Shown piece by piece: positions 36,771 through 48,053 of a stretch of 60,000 nucleotides of DNA (position 1 is its first letter; each line of letters starts with the position of its first letter). This DNA comes from Acanthaster planci (lineage: Eukaryota; Echinodermata; Asteroidea; Valvatida; Acanthasteridae). Below the pieces are notes generated by a model. That model saw only the letters and a program-made list of their open reading frames with translations, was not told the DNA's origin and searched no databases. The position numbers were made by a program, and so were the translations under genes. The stretch covers positions 70,645-130,644 of the forward strand of contig NW_019091552.1 of assembly GCF_001949145.1 (NCBI RefSeq). Reading direction: 5' to 3'.

Positions 36771-36835
36771 CAATTTCTAACTGTCAAGGTGTCGGAGCTA
36801 CGCAAATCTGCCTAACTGATGACAGTTAGAAATTG
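36771..36835. repeat. Perfect 16-bp inverted repeat with 33-base loop
   Basis: The arms 'caatttctaactgtca' (36771-36786) and 'tgacagttagaaattg' (36820-36835) are exact complements. The 65-base whole could be a small foldback element or a transcribed stem-loop. Confidence 0.85.
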
Positions 36836-37232
36836 CCATTTATCTGAAATGTGTCTTTTAGAATTGCGTTTTTAGACATCAGTTAAGAAATGTGCCTTAA
36901 ACAGACTTGCAGGCTATAAACATCTCATATTTGCAGGAAACTTTGGACTCGCCAGTGAAAGCGGTTGAAAAGTCAAGATAGCTCATTTTTCGCTGTGACG
37001 TCTTGTTTCTCGCCGAAATTTCTGCGTCACATTACGCCACCTGTCGTTCAGGATGAATACAGTGTTGTGGTATAAGTGTTGCCAAGAACTGATAACGTCA
37101 CCAGCGTCACAAAGCAAGACATCATAAGTGTCGTCATCCTAACACTAATTATAGAAAACCTCATACGGTAATCGATAATTCACATTAATAATTTTATTGA
37201 TGCGATGAGTGCGTGTACCTTGTGGCAGTCTT

Positions 37233-37359
37233 ATTAGGCCGTGTCCGAAACGGGCTTCCAGAGCTACGGCTAGGTCTATTGTCCACGCGTCTCCACGCAT
37301 TTCCAATGGAGTGAAGACCTAATCTTAGCTCTAGAGAAGAGATTCGGATGCAGCCTTAG
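37233..37359. mobile_element. Short MITE with imperfect terminal inverted repeats
   Basis: The left end 'attaggccgtgtccgaa' and the right end 'ttcggatgcagcctta' are inverted with a few mismatches over about 15 bases. The 127-bp interior carries 'agagctacggctagg' and 'cttagctctagag', themselves imperfectly complementary. I recall similar 'ggccgtgtccgaa' elements from marine invertebrate genomes. The target duplication is uncertain. Confidence 0.6.
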
Positions 37360-40300
37360 TCTATGACCAATCGTTTGATTGCGCGTATAGATGGATGCTG
37401 GATCTTGTTTCCAAAAGGAAAACGTCTGGTTAAATTTTCAAATACACGAGCCTGGACCTAGGTCTAAATACATATTGGTTTCAACGTGATTTACAAGTGG
37501 GAAAAGATCGTTTTTAATGATTTGCCCTGTCGTACATTCTTGAAGAATATTTCAAATATTCCACTGTCAGTTCATCAATGAGCAGTAGAAGGTGTTATTG
37601 GCACTTCGACAACAAGCGATCAAATTGTGGCAATCCTAGCACGTGCAGATAAATAAACATTAAAGAAATTATGACTGTTGATAGGGGCCTATTTGGCATA
37701 GAAAGAGTCTGATCTTTGTTTACAAGCCGAGAGCGGCTCCTCATAGTGCCTTCCAATTAAAAACCAAAAAAACCATCATGGACAAATGGACCGAACTATG
37801 TACTTCTCCTTTTAAAAACATGGAGTAGTAGTGCGATGTGGCGTATTATTACCTCTGTCGTGTTTGAAATGTATTAGTTTCTTACTTTTGTCTGGTTTCT
37901 GAGGTGTTCTGCACTATCACAGCAACATACTAGTGGGACAAAATCTCGATGGGGTTTGGTATGGAAACTTTCCGTGATTTGTTCCATGGATTTTAACGTC
38001 TCGGGAAAAAAATTCATGTAATTTCCTTTCGTGGCGTGACTCGTCAAATACAGGGATGTGAGGTTAGGTTGCCAGAGAATAGATGAGATGTTAAGATTAA
38101 GTTTGTTGGAAGGATCCAGGACATTGTCAAGATGGAGTGAGGCTTTGGTATATCAGTCTTGAACGGAGTGGCGCCATCTTTTCGTGCCCAAGTGTTCTGA
38201 CAATCTAGCTGGTACAGGTGTTTGACCGCAGAGAGGTGTTGATAGCGATAGGCGTGGGGGGTATAGAGGTGATAAACCTGTGTTGAACAAAAATCCCTAA
38301 ATTTGAATCGTGAGTTTTTCTCGGATTCCGTTTCACAAATGAAGAACTAAACTTGGTTTACCCAAAGAGGAATTTCTTCTGGCTTCTCTAAGTAGGTAAC
38401 GGGACTCGCATGTTTCAATCCATCAGAATTTTGTTTGTTTTGCTTTCAATAAAAGCGCGATCCCCAACGCTTGTATTTACCGTGCATGGAAGAAATAAAT
38501 GGCCGCATTTTCAGAACAATCTCTTTTGGTTACAGGGACCCAAACCCCAGATTCATTGTATCTGTTTTCCTGCTTGTCTATAAAATTAGAACACACATTG
38601 ACAGATGTATTACGCCCGTGCCCAAGCATGCTGAGGACAAATTTCAGTAGGACGAGAAAATTGAAAGCTACTAGAAGATGTCGCTGTCTTTTTCCAAACG
38701 ACGAGAAATTTGATTTAATCCGCTCGCCGTCGACGTCCTTGGAATCAAGATGTGATATCGACACAGAGCTTATGATCAGCCTTGCCACTTTAACATTCTG
38801 GGTGATCGCTTTGCTCAGTCCGATATTTTAGCCTGGGACTGGTCTCTGTTTTGCTTACACTGGGGAAAAATTAAATGGTATGATAACAAATGTGGCGGTC
38901 CCTCATCAAAACCCGACTCCCCACTACACGGGAATTGCCGAACGGTTTATTGGAACGAAAACAACGCCAAATTACAAGGGCTGAGATTATGCTGGAGAGA
39001 ATAGCTGAAATTAATCTGATTCGGAACGAAGGGAAATAAAATTCTAATACTGAGAAAATCACAATGATGAGCTACATGCATTTAATGTTCCAAAACGTTA
39101 AACCAGAAAAAAAAGACTGCACAGAAGCGTGACCTAATGTTATATACACCTGCGGCGTGTCACGTATTATATAGTATAATTTTGCTTCCTATAGGCCTAA
39201 GCCTAGGTTTCTGTTTAGGCCCCTATTTTTCCCTTTTTCCCAGCTCTGACGTTGTGTGAACATAACAAACTTAACAATGATGCTGTTGTTCTCAGTGTTA
39301 TAAAGGAAATCCATGAAATACCCTTTCCCCAAAAAATCACTGTTAGATCAGTTAGCTACGATCAGTTAATTTTGAATCTTTTTGTTTGCCGTACAAAGTC
39401 CTTTGGGAAACGAGTTTTATTGTTTTACCTCACGATAGCAACCCTACAAGACTGTTTCTGTTGGTTGTACTTTGTCATTCATGTCTGTATATTTATTAAC
39501 ACTCCATTACTGGGCTTCCAAACCGCAATTGCTTTTTTTCTACCCAGTTTGTGATTTCGCGCCAAAACCTGTCTCAGTTGACTGCAATTACGCGCGAAAG
39601 GAGTAAACTTGAGTTCGTCTTATAGGAAGCGGACCAGTCTTGTGTGGTTGTAAACAGTCGCAGCATGACGAGAATCAGTCCTCTTGCGGTTGTAAATGTG
39701 TAGGCGTACTGTACGCCTCTTGTCCATAGTAAGACTAATTGTGCAGGATTGTAATAGTTCTTGGAAAGTCCATGCCTTGTCATGACAAACTGATAGACTG
39801 TACAGATCAACTTCCTGTGAGAGAAAGAGAGAGCAATTCATCCATAGGCAATCTCGCAATGAAAACAAACAAGAACACACCCAGAAAAGTCTCTCATTCA
39901 TTTGGCTGTGTTCAGTATCACAGAAAAGATTCCGCACTTACAAGTACAAATCATAAGAACCGATACTGTGAAAGTACTTTTAACCCACAGGCTTTTTAAG
40001 AACATAGGCCTACCCGTAATATCATACATTTTTTCTTGAAATTGTCGATTTCCACGAATATGATATTGGTAGTAAGCACTTTACGAACAATTAAAGTTAC
40101 GATTCTCCGATTTTAAAAGCTTTTAAATAAAAATAAACGAAACATATTCAAAGTTTATGTTTAGGATTATGTCACGTGTGTATTCTAATACGGCTTTCTG
40201 GGATAATGTTCAGGACTTTTTTCAGATTAAAAAGTGTTGAGTATGTAGCGACATGCTGCAGCACGTGTTACGGGGAAATAGATGAGAAACAGCCCCCCAA

Positions 40301-40513
40301 ATCGCCTGGAGATTTCCGAGGGCCGTTTGATAGACGGTGACTGTCATGTTTGCGCGGGAAATAAACGTGACTTGACGGCTAAGCCAATGATCAGCACTCT
40401 CTGAGAGTGCCTTCATTGCGTATTTCAACCGACTTCCTGTTAGCGTGAAGTTCGTCACAAGGTGCCGGCAGGGTACGGAACTCCGCAGGGCGAAAGAACT
40501 GGAACAGAAGCGA
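37360..40513. other. Unassigned sequence
   Basis: No gene firmly recognised. A 49-codon ATG frame at 38890-39039 and overlapping 100-110-codon frames at 38477-38831 have no known domain. Near 39190-39225 'taggcc' and 'cctagg' words cluster. Confidence 0.35.
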
Positions 40514-40546
40514 GGGGGTGGGTGGGTTGGGGGTTTGGGGTGGGGT
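40514..40546 (+). other. G-quadruplex-prone tract
   Basis: Six runs of three or more G, with loops of one to three bases, occur in 33 bases. This satisfies the usual G4 rule. Confidence 0.75.
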
Positions 40547-42707
40547 GGTTGGAGATTGAGTGATCCTCGCCTGGCGGGGTGAAGACTTCTGCGTTGTCCC
40601 GTTGAATCTCCTTGTTTCCTCTTTCTGTTTTTGTTTTCTTACAACGCCTCCGGAGTGTTTTGACTTACGCACCCAATCACGGCGACTGGCCTTGTGTGAA
40701 AAGCAAGTCGTCTCACGTGATATTTTTGGTTTTGAGTTACCCGAAACAATGGCTAGAATATGATGTGAAGAATGTAGTGTGAAGAATATAGTTTCTTTTT
40801 TTACCGAAGATTGAAAATTCGCCTTCAGAATATTACCGATTGTTGCCTGCCACTTGGGGGGAATTTTTGCTTAATTGAAAGTAAATCAGGACCGACAATA
40901 GGTTTTTCAATCAACCTCATTACACAATCCCAAGGTTTTTCTAGTGGACATGAAGATTTTGTTGCTCAATCTTTATCTCGCAGTTGACCTTGTTTGTTTT
41001 TTCTTTCACAGAATTCCTTTGTACCTATTTTGGCATTAATTTTTGTGATGTGTAGAGTGGTAATTGTTATTGTAGATGAGCTTTGACAAAATTGACTGCC
41101 TCGCGATTTCATGACATTTGTGGATAAAACTGCTATAGCGACACCCTATAAAAAGCTCTACTGGAAACCACCTGTTGGATTATTCTAAGACAAAAAGAGT
41201 AAAAAACACATCACCGATGCACTGCCAACTTACACTTTGCCGGATTTGTAACGTACAAAATCCAATATGTGATCGAGTACCAGTACGTTCCTGGTAGCGA
41301 ACTGCTTGGAACGAGATTGCATTTGAAAAGTGGAAGGAAGAGTGTTCATTACGAGATCTCTGCTGAAATCTAGTTCGTTCTCGAAAAGTATCTCAAAATC
41401 TCAAAGTGCTTCATATTGTTGCAGTTTTCGTAACAGGACAACTGCCAAATTCCACGTATTTCCGAGCTCATATGAACGTCGTTTACTGTTATAGCAAAAA
41501 CCATTATTAGATGTGTCGTGCAGTAGTCCCAACACTCGCATTGTTCCAATGAGAACCACGCCTCATGTAAGTGGGGAAATAATGACCAGGCAAACCCAGA
41601 TTGATGAAGATTTGTTTAACATTCTATTTCATAAGTGAATCACCTCTTGAGCAGTTCCGACCCCATTGCTCTGTCGAATTCCCCTACCCATCACAATCGT
41701 CAAATGTCATCGCAGGATGGTATTGATTGCAACCTCACTGGTTTGGACATGACAACCGCACGAAACACACGTAATGGATATAGAGTCATCAGATGACTTC
41801 GGGTAATCAGTAAACTATTGGCCCTGCCTCTTCGACAGGAAAATCGAACAAACTGATGGTTGAACTGGTTTGTTTCACCAAGTAAGCTCAATAAGCTATG
41901 CATGAATTTTAATGCTTCAGTGCATCTGAGAGTCAAGTTACTTGTTGCCGCTATGAGATGGATTGGCGCTTGTTGGGAACTATTACTAGCGGAACCCCGG
42001 ACGACAGTCGTTCGAATTCTTGTAGCCCCATACGATGTAAAAAAGGTTTGGGTTATTGTATTTCTCAGTGGATCGTTTTCCTGGGGTCTCTAGAACACAA
42101 ATCACATTATACTGAAATTAGACTGAAATTAAAAAAAATGTAAGCGTCATATAGACGAGTGCCTAGAGCCTTTCATTATTAGGGGCAGGCCGTTAAATCT
42201 GCGTCACCGACATTTCAAATGCCTCTATGTTGCGCGCCATTAAAACTATCCACATGTAGACTATCCTTATATCAGCTGAGGACAGTACGTTGTACATATC
42301 ATGCATCACAGAATTTGGAAGCAATGATTATATACCAATCAAAAGGACTAAATCACAAATTGTTCTGTTATGACAACTTTGTTGTTTTAGGCCTGTGATC
42401 TCGCCGAATCCAGTTGTACACTTTTGAATGGGAAGGCAGTATGGCTTATGGCTTTTCTTTAAAATGAGGCTAATGTGATGTTTTTCTCTTTCTACTTGCT
42501 ATCAAGCCTTTAGAATATTTCAAAGATTCGCCGATTAGGGGAGTAGATTTAGTCACGTGGTCACGCATATTTTGTGCATTTACTAGAGGTATATGGTCAT
42601 ATACTTAGGCCCGATATCTGCCTCAAGCAGAAGCACCCCCTCATTGGTTGAAATGGGCAGTGTTGGTTGGGAGTGTTCATTTTGTTGGTAACAATGCTAC
42701 CGTGAAG
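40547..42707. other. Unassigned sequence
   Basis: No gene recognised. A strong acceptor-like tract 'ttttttctttcacag' ends at 41011. It could be an acceptor for an upstream donor, but the frames after it stop within a few codons. Confidence 0.35.
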
Positions 42708-42774
42708 CGTGCATTTCCTGGTTGTTCGTGAACCAGCGAAGTCCAGTTCCGACCAAAGGAGCCTCCGTTGCTAA
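42708..42774 (+). repeat. Dispersed repeat, copy 2
   Basis: Partner of 4755-4821, starting 'cgtgcatttcctggttgttc' and sharing 'cgtgaaccag' and 'ccgaccaaag' blocks. Confidence 0.7.
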
Positions 42775-45700
42775 GGAAGCATTGACCTCATTGGGTCCAG
42801 CTCGAGGCCCATAACACGGGCAAATTGGGGTTCAACTGAAAAAATAGTCGAGACCGGTAGCTTTCACCTCCCAAAAAGCGTGTGGAGTTTGTTTCTCATG
42901 TATTGGATTTGTCGGAAAACATCGAACATACGAAGCTCATAACATTGCATCAGAAAGAACAATTCACGAAGTTGAATCAACCTGCTGTGTTTTCATTAAA
43001 GGGTTTATTCCTTCGGCCAAACCCTTTTGAACTTACCGAATCGTCGCATATAGCTGAGTAATTTAAAACAGCGCCTAATGATTAGCCTACACGGATATAT
43101 CTGTGCATTTCTTTATCTTGCGCCCAATTTGGAAATTTTATCGTACATTGTACTCGTTGCCGGTAATACTTTTCTTAAAATCATCCACATCGCAACTAGG
43201 CTTTATTATATCCAGACTCAGTTAATTGTAAGAGCTATTTCAACAGCTGTTCGGAGAAGAATGCCACGCCGGGTTTACCGTGACCAATCATTCACCAAAC
43301 TCAACCCAGGAATTTGTGCCGACTAAAAAAGGAAGTACTGTTACACGCCGTGTTGGTCTTGTAGAAATAAACCGCGGAGTATCGATTTTGAAAGATTCCC
43401 CTGTAAGTCATTCCACCCGGAAACCGTTCTACAACATGTCTACAGAGTTAATATTAAGTTGTGCTCTCTCGGCATATTGTATAACTACTGCCTCCAAGGA
43501 TACTTCATTTTTATCAGATGAACTGTGCTCAGTACGTTCTGGACATGTAGACCGAAACACTTTGCGTGCACTCATGCCTTTAATACGAGAATGCTGAACA
43601 CAGGCTAAAGGGAACATTTTCTTTACAAAGTGAAGTTGTATAATTTTTCTGTCGTTGTATGAAAAATATCTTAATCCCTATTTGCTTAAATGCATTGAAG
43701 CATGCTCTTTTAAAACATTGAAATTGTCCATGGTTTCCGGACAACTGAGGGCGCTGTTGTCGTGATGTCATCCAAGGGAGACAAAGTTTAGGGCGTAGGT
43801 TTTTATGTCCAAATTGGGAGCCCAGAATTTATACCCACTGAAAATATTTCTTAGAAAGGATTGATTGCTGTGTACATAGACAGCAAAGAATAACCAAAGG
43901 AGCAAAAATTTAGGGAAGCAAATTCTAAAAAAGGATTTTTTTTTTGTATGTACAAACCAATGTAACATTGAGGCTTGCTCCCTGGGATGACACCACAGTT
44001 TTGTTCATACTTATTTTCATACAACCAAAGAAGGCAGTGAAAATACCTTTTTAATGAGGTAAACTGAGATACATAGGTGCAATTTGAAGTTTTGTATTGA
44101 AAATATTCCATCGCAGCTACTCTTTAAGATGATGCCCAAACATTTAGAAATACCCAAAAACATGCAAAACATACCCTTTTTACCTCAAGCATTAGGAATG
44201 TACTCAAGGATTCGCCCCGTTTTTCTCTTTTTGATATAATTTTCATACAAAAACCGAGACCTGAACCGCTTAAAATGCAGTTTTTTTCACTGTACAAAAT
44301 ACTAGTATACTGTCTTGATCAGTTATGGTGTTGATACAAATAATCATGGTAATCAATCGACAATCGAAGAAATCTCGCCTGCAAAAAGAGTCCAGAGATT
44401 GAAGTTTATAAAGAAAGGCCCGTTTTTGAAGAGCGATATTACAAAGAAACCCACGCAACTTCACACTTACTGTCATTAGACTATGATGATATTATACAGA
44501 TAACGATTTCATGGAACTATTAGCGGGATATTGGCCAAACCCACATTGTATTATGTTTATCCCCTCGGGTACATTAAGCTTGGTGGAGTGCACATGCACG
44601 GTCGATAACAGATGATTTGTGGCAGGACAATGAACTAAACCTAACGCTGAATTGGTACGATAATCATCCACAGAAGGTGCAATCTGCATTTCATCAGAAT
44701 AAAGATCTCAATGAAATGAGTTTGCTTATGCTCCTTAAAAGTTTTGTGCGCCCGATTGGCATATCCAGGTTTTGGGGTTGAGGGCCCAAACAGGATTTTC
44801 CTAAAAACGACGATCCCATTTTATTTCATCGGTAAAAAGAATCAACACCTTTCACTGAGGCAGAAGAAGATATACTCATTCAAGTTCCATCGAGGTTTTA
44901 CATTCTTTCTCATTCGTATACTTAGTTCTGCCTGGAACATGACCGTAGAAACCCAGAGTTCCTCCTTGCCCATATACCATATATAACTGAGCAAAAATAT
45001 ACTTGTACAGTCCCTACCAGTTTCCTTTTAATCCTGATGTTAAAGCTTAATTAGAACCCTGCGTAGAGGGAGTGGCCTCTTCGTCCTCCGGACCTTTTCC
45101 ACTAGTCTGCAACTCAAAGTACTGTGCAGTTCTGCGAATGTCACGAGAACTCCTTCAATTTACTGCTGTCATGCATGTTACTTACGGCTGCCTCGTTGAA
45201 CACAGCCCGAGCTGTAGCTATGGCGAGTGTAAAATGAGCGTCCACTGTATTTGGCGCAGCAAGTGTGTCTAGCTGGTAACTTTCATGAACTTTTAAAATA
45301 CTTTATAACCTGCTAAAGATGGCGTGTTTTTATGAAGGACTTCGTAGCTTTTTTTTTTTACTAAAGAAACAAACAGGTTTGGGTCACCCTCAGTCGTCGT
45401 AGAGGTTGTTCTTTCCATATAGACGGACAAAGCTCTTTCCACACAGAGACATACGGTTCCTGACACTCCGGCAGGAAAACATCCTGGCTAAACGAAGGGG
45501 GTAGCCGTTTAGGGGAGGAAACATGGAACGTACCGCACCGTCACCCTTCCTGCTTCAAAGCTTTGATTATGGTTCTTTATCACTCATAGCCTCAAGTTTC
45601 GAACATCTCTGTGCATATGCCAAGGACACGAGGAATAAAATCTTCAACGTGCAGTGCTACAACGATCCAGGTAGATGTTCAAATGGTTCTTTTTTGGCAG

Positions 45701-45790
45701 TACTTGCAAAATCACATCCAAACTCGAGAGGGAGAGTTCTTGTTTTTAAGGCCCTTTTCAGAAGCCTGAAAATGGTTTTGTTTTGCTCGA
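42775..45790. other. Unassigned sequence
   Basis: No gene recognised. The tyrosine recombinase expected downstream of the DIRS-like element (minus strand, this interval) was looked for and not found. Confidence 0.35.
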
Positions 45791-45799
45791 TAGGTTTTA

Positions 45800-46740
45800 C
45801 CCGTAAACCACTATGGGATCTTGAAATGCGGGATCTGAAACGCCCAATGTCCGGTAGACTGATTTCTTTCTAGCAAAGACTGCTGGAAAGAACAAATTTC
45901 TTTTATAGAGGCTGAGCATGGAACCATACAGCCAGCTCTTTGATAATCTCTTCAAAAAGGCCTGACTGTCAGGAACGAAATTCTTCCTTCGATCAAAGGC
46001 CTTAGACCAGTGGATTCCCCAAGTGGGCTTTCCGGTCAAGTGACTGAAGTCTGTCATTAGAGCTACTTCTGATGTGAGCACTTTCAGCGAAACTCCTCCT
46101 CGCAAGTTGTTGATTGACTTTCACCACTCTATAAAGATGACGGTGACGGGCGCTAAAAATTAAGCAGATATAACGAATCGATCTCGTGTGTAGCCTGGAA
46201 AGGCCAAACTACTCTCTATTAAGGCCGCCGTCAGTCCTTCAAGTCGCAGAAACTGCTTCATTGCATCCTGAGGTCGAGTCATAAACTGATTTTAAAACAA
46301 CATCAACTCCGTTTTCCTCTCCCGGGGAAGACAAACCACACTGAGGTTGGTCTTGAAGTGACTGCTTACAAAGTTCTGGCTGGGAGTCAAACCTGTTGTA
46401 ATCAGAGACCAGAACTTTTTATCAGAACATGTAAAATGTCGAATCCTTCTTCAGCTAGTAATTTGTTCAGAGCGAGAATGTCTGAATACGGAAACAGGTG
46501 GTATTCTTCCATTGTTGCCTGGACAACAGTCAGGTGTTAGAATTTCAAGTTGGGAACACTTCTGGAGCTGGAGTTAGGCCAAAGGAGAGTTGAAATGTTT
46601 CTCCCCATATCGAACTGTGGAACATTCTCTGGCATTGCCATACTGAGACCTACATGCAGGCGTCATTCACGTCATTCACATGTAACCAGGAAGAACTTTG
46701 AATGAAACCGTTGACTGTCTTGAGGTACGAACTTAAAGGC
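45800..46740 (-). mobile_element. DIRS-type retrotransposon, RT and RNase H remnant
   Basis: Minus-strand translation across frames shows the DIRS RT/RNase H order. Near 46700-46630 come SSSWLHVNDVNDAC and MFHSS-like pieces, corresponding to the xDxKDAYFHV region. FQLSFGLTPAPEVFP follows at 46600-46549, where intact DIRS elements have PFGL(S/T)xAPxVFT. The active site reads HLFPYSDILAL (about 46500-46468) in place of HLFPYLDDWL, so the catalytic aspartates are damaged. Next come HFKTNLSVVCLPGR (about 46358-46317) and QDAMKQFLRLEGLTAALIES (about 46271-46212). An RNase H start, RGGVSLKVLTSEVALMTD, lies at 46102-46049. At least four frameshifts are needed. No recombinase domain follows, so the 3' half is lost or unrecognisable. 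Confidence 0.8.
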
Positions 46741-46948
46741 ATTCATGTTTAAAAGGGGTTGACCTCCTGTAACAAAACCCGAGGATCTTACCGACAAATT
46801 CACGTCAATGAACCGAGCTTTTTCCTGAAATTCCCACAGGTGACCGAAATTCCATATCCAGAACCCACAGGTTATTTGTTATTAGATGCCAACGTTTTGC
46901 TCTTGTTGAGATTCGTCCCCCCCCCCCCACTGGAAGGGCCCCTTCATT

Positions 46949-48053
46949 CTATTTCGACTTGGAGGACTGTGTCTTGACCACCTCATCTAAAGCAAGCCCT
47001 GTCGCGAAGACCCTTTTGGTAGCCAGGTTTGGTTTCGCGAACTCTCTCGACATCCAGTCGAGGCATCGTGAACTGACCAGTTTGGAAACTTGGGCCCGAT
47101 CTATCTTTTTGGGTAGAAGAGAACGAAGATTTTCGACAGAGATCATCGGAGGGCTTTCGTTTGAAGGTATGCCTGTCGGTAGTGCCATGCAAGAGGACGC
47201 GGTGAAGTCCATTGGTCCGTCTAGTTGAATGTTCGCCCATTTGAACTCCTCGAAGACCTCCTTCATATTGCTATCGTACATATTACCATATCCAGAAATG
47301 GGAGCTTTTGGTAGCTTGGATTTGGTATCTGCCTATGCAGGTTTGCTGCACGTGGAGTGTAAAGCTATCTCAGCATTAGCAGTCTTCCCTCAGGTCAAAC
47401 CTGTTAGAGCAGACTCTTGGGATCATGCGTTGTGAACGAGACTTAAGAGTTTTTTTTGTTTTTTTAGATCTTTAAAGCATTGTAGGACAAGTGAGCTTTG
47501 TATATGATTTCCTCTAGTTTAGAAACAAGATTTGACGCCTCTCCCAGGAGCTAATATTGGGACATCGCACATGTCATGCCGTTATTCACCTCATTTTCGA
47601 TATTCACGAGGCGACGATCGGTAACATTCAGTGTTATCTCCGCAGATTTGGGAGTTGAGGCATTAAACCTTGAAACCACTTGCCCAAGCTCATGTGCCAG
47701 CGAGGGGTCCAGTCTGGATGGCACCATATACTTTCTGTAGTCTTGCTGCGCAAATTTATACCAAACCACGGTTGATGCGCGATACCGTGAGATGCACTCG
47801 GGTTTCCCAGACCACTGTTTGCCAATCAATAATTCTTATCCCCAGCTGCCAATGGGAGATATGCCTTGCGCTTAGCATTAAAACGTGTTGAGGTAATCTC
47901 CCGGCCTTCTGTTTCTCGAAACGTGAGTTCCTTATATGGCGGGGGAACGAGCCGCTTCTTGGACGATCTCAAAGAATGAACCCCAGTGATGGCCTTCAAA
48001 CTCCAACACAATACATTTAAAATCACGTTATGCTGTGTGAAATGGTCCCTCAT
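46949..48053 (-). pseudogene. Probable gag-like region of the DIRS element
   Basis: Three minus-strand open segments (48053-47826, 47829-47551, 47281-46949) lie just upstream of the RT in the order expected for a DIRS ORF1. Segments such as TDRRLVNIENEVNNGM, with LLGEASNLVSKLEEII after it, have a helical character compatible with gag, but I cannot align them to a named domain. The assignment rests mostly on position. A 13-base C run interrupts the junction near 46917-46929. Confidence 0.4.

Noticed and set aside
41000-41045. Acceptor at 41011 as exon 2 of the peptide gene
   Set aside because: The splice tract is good, but the phase-2 continuation gives only about nine residues with no family signature, so it stays unassigned.
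42775-45790. Tyrosine recombinase of the DIRS element
   Set aside because: The frames were read for the R..HxxR..Y pattern and nothing convincing was seen.
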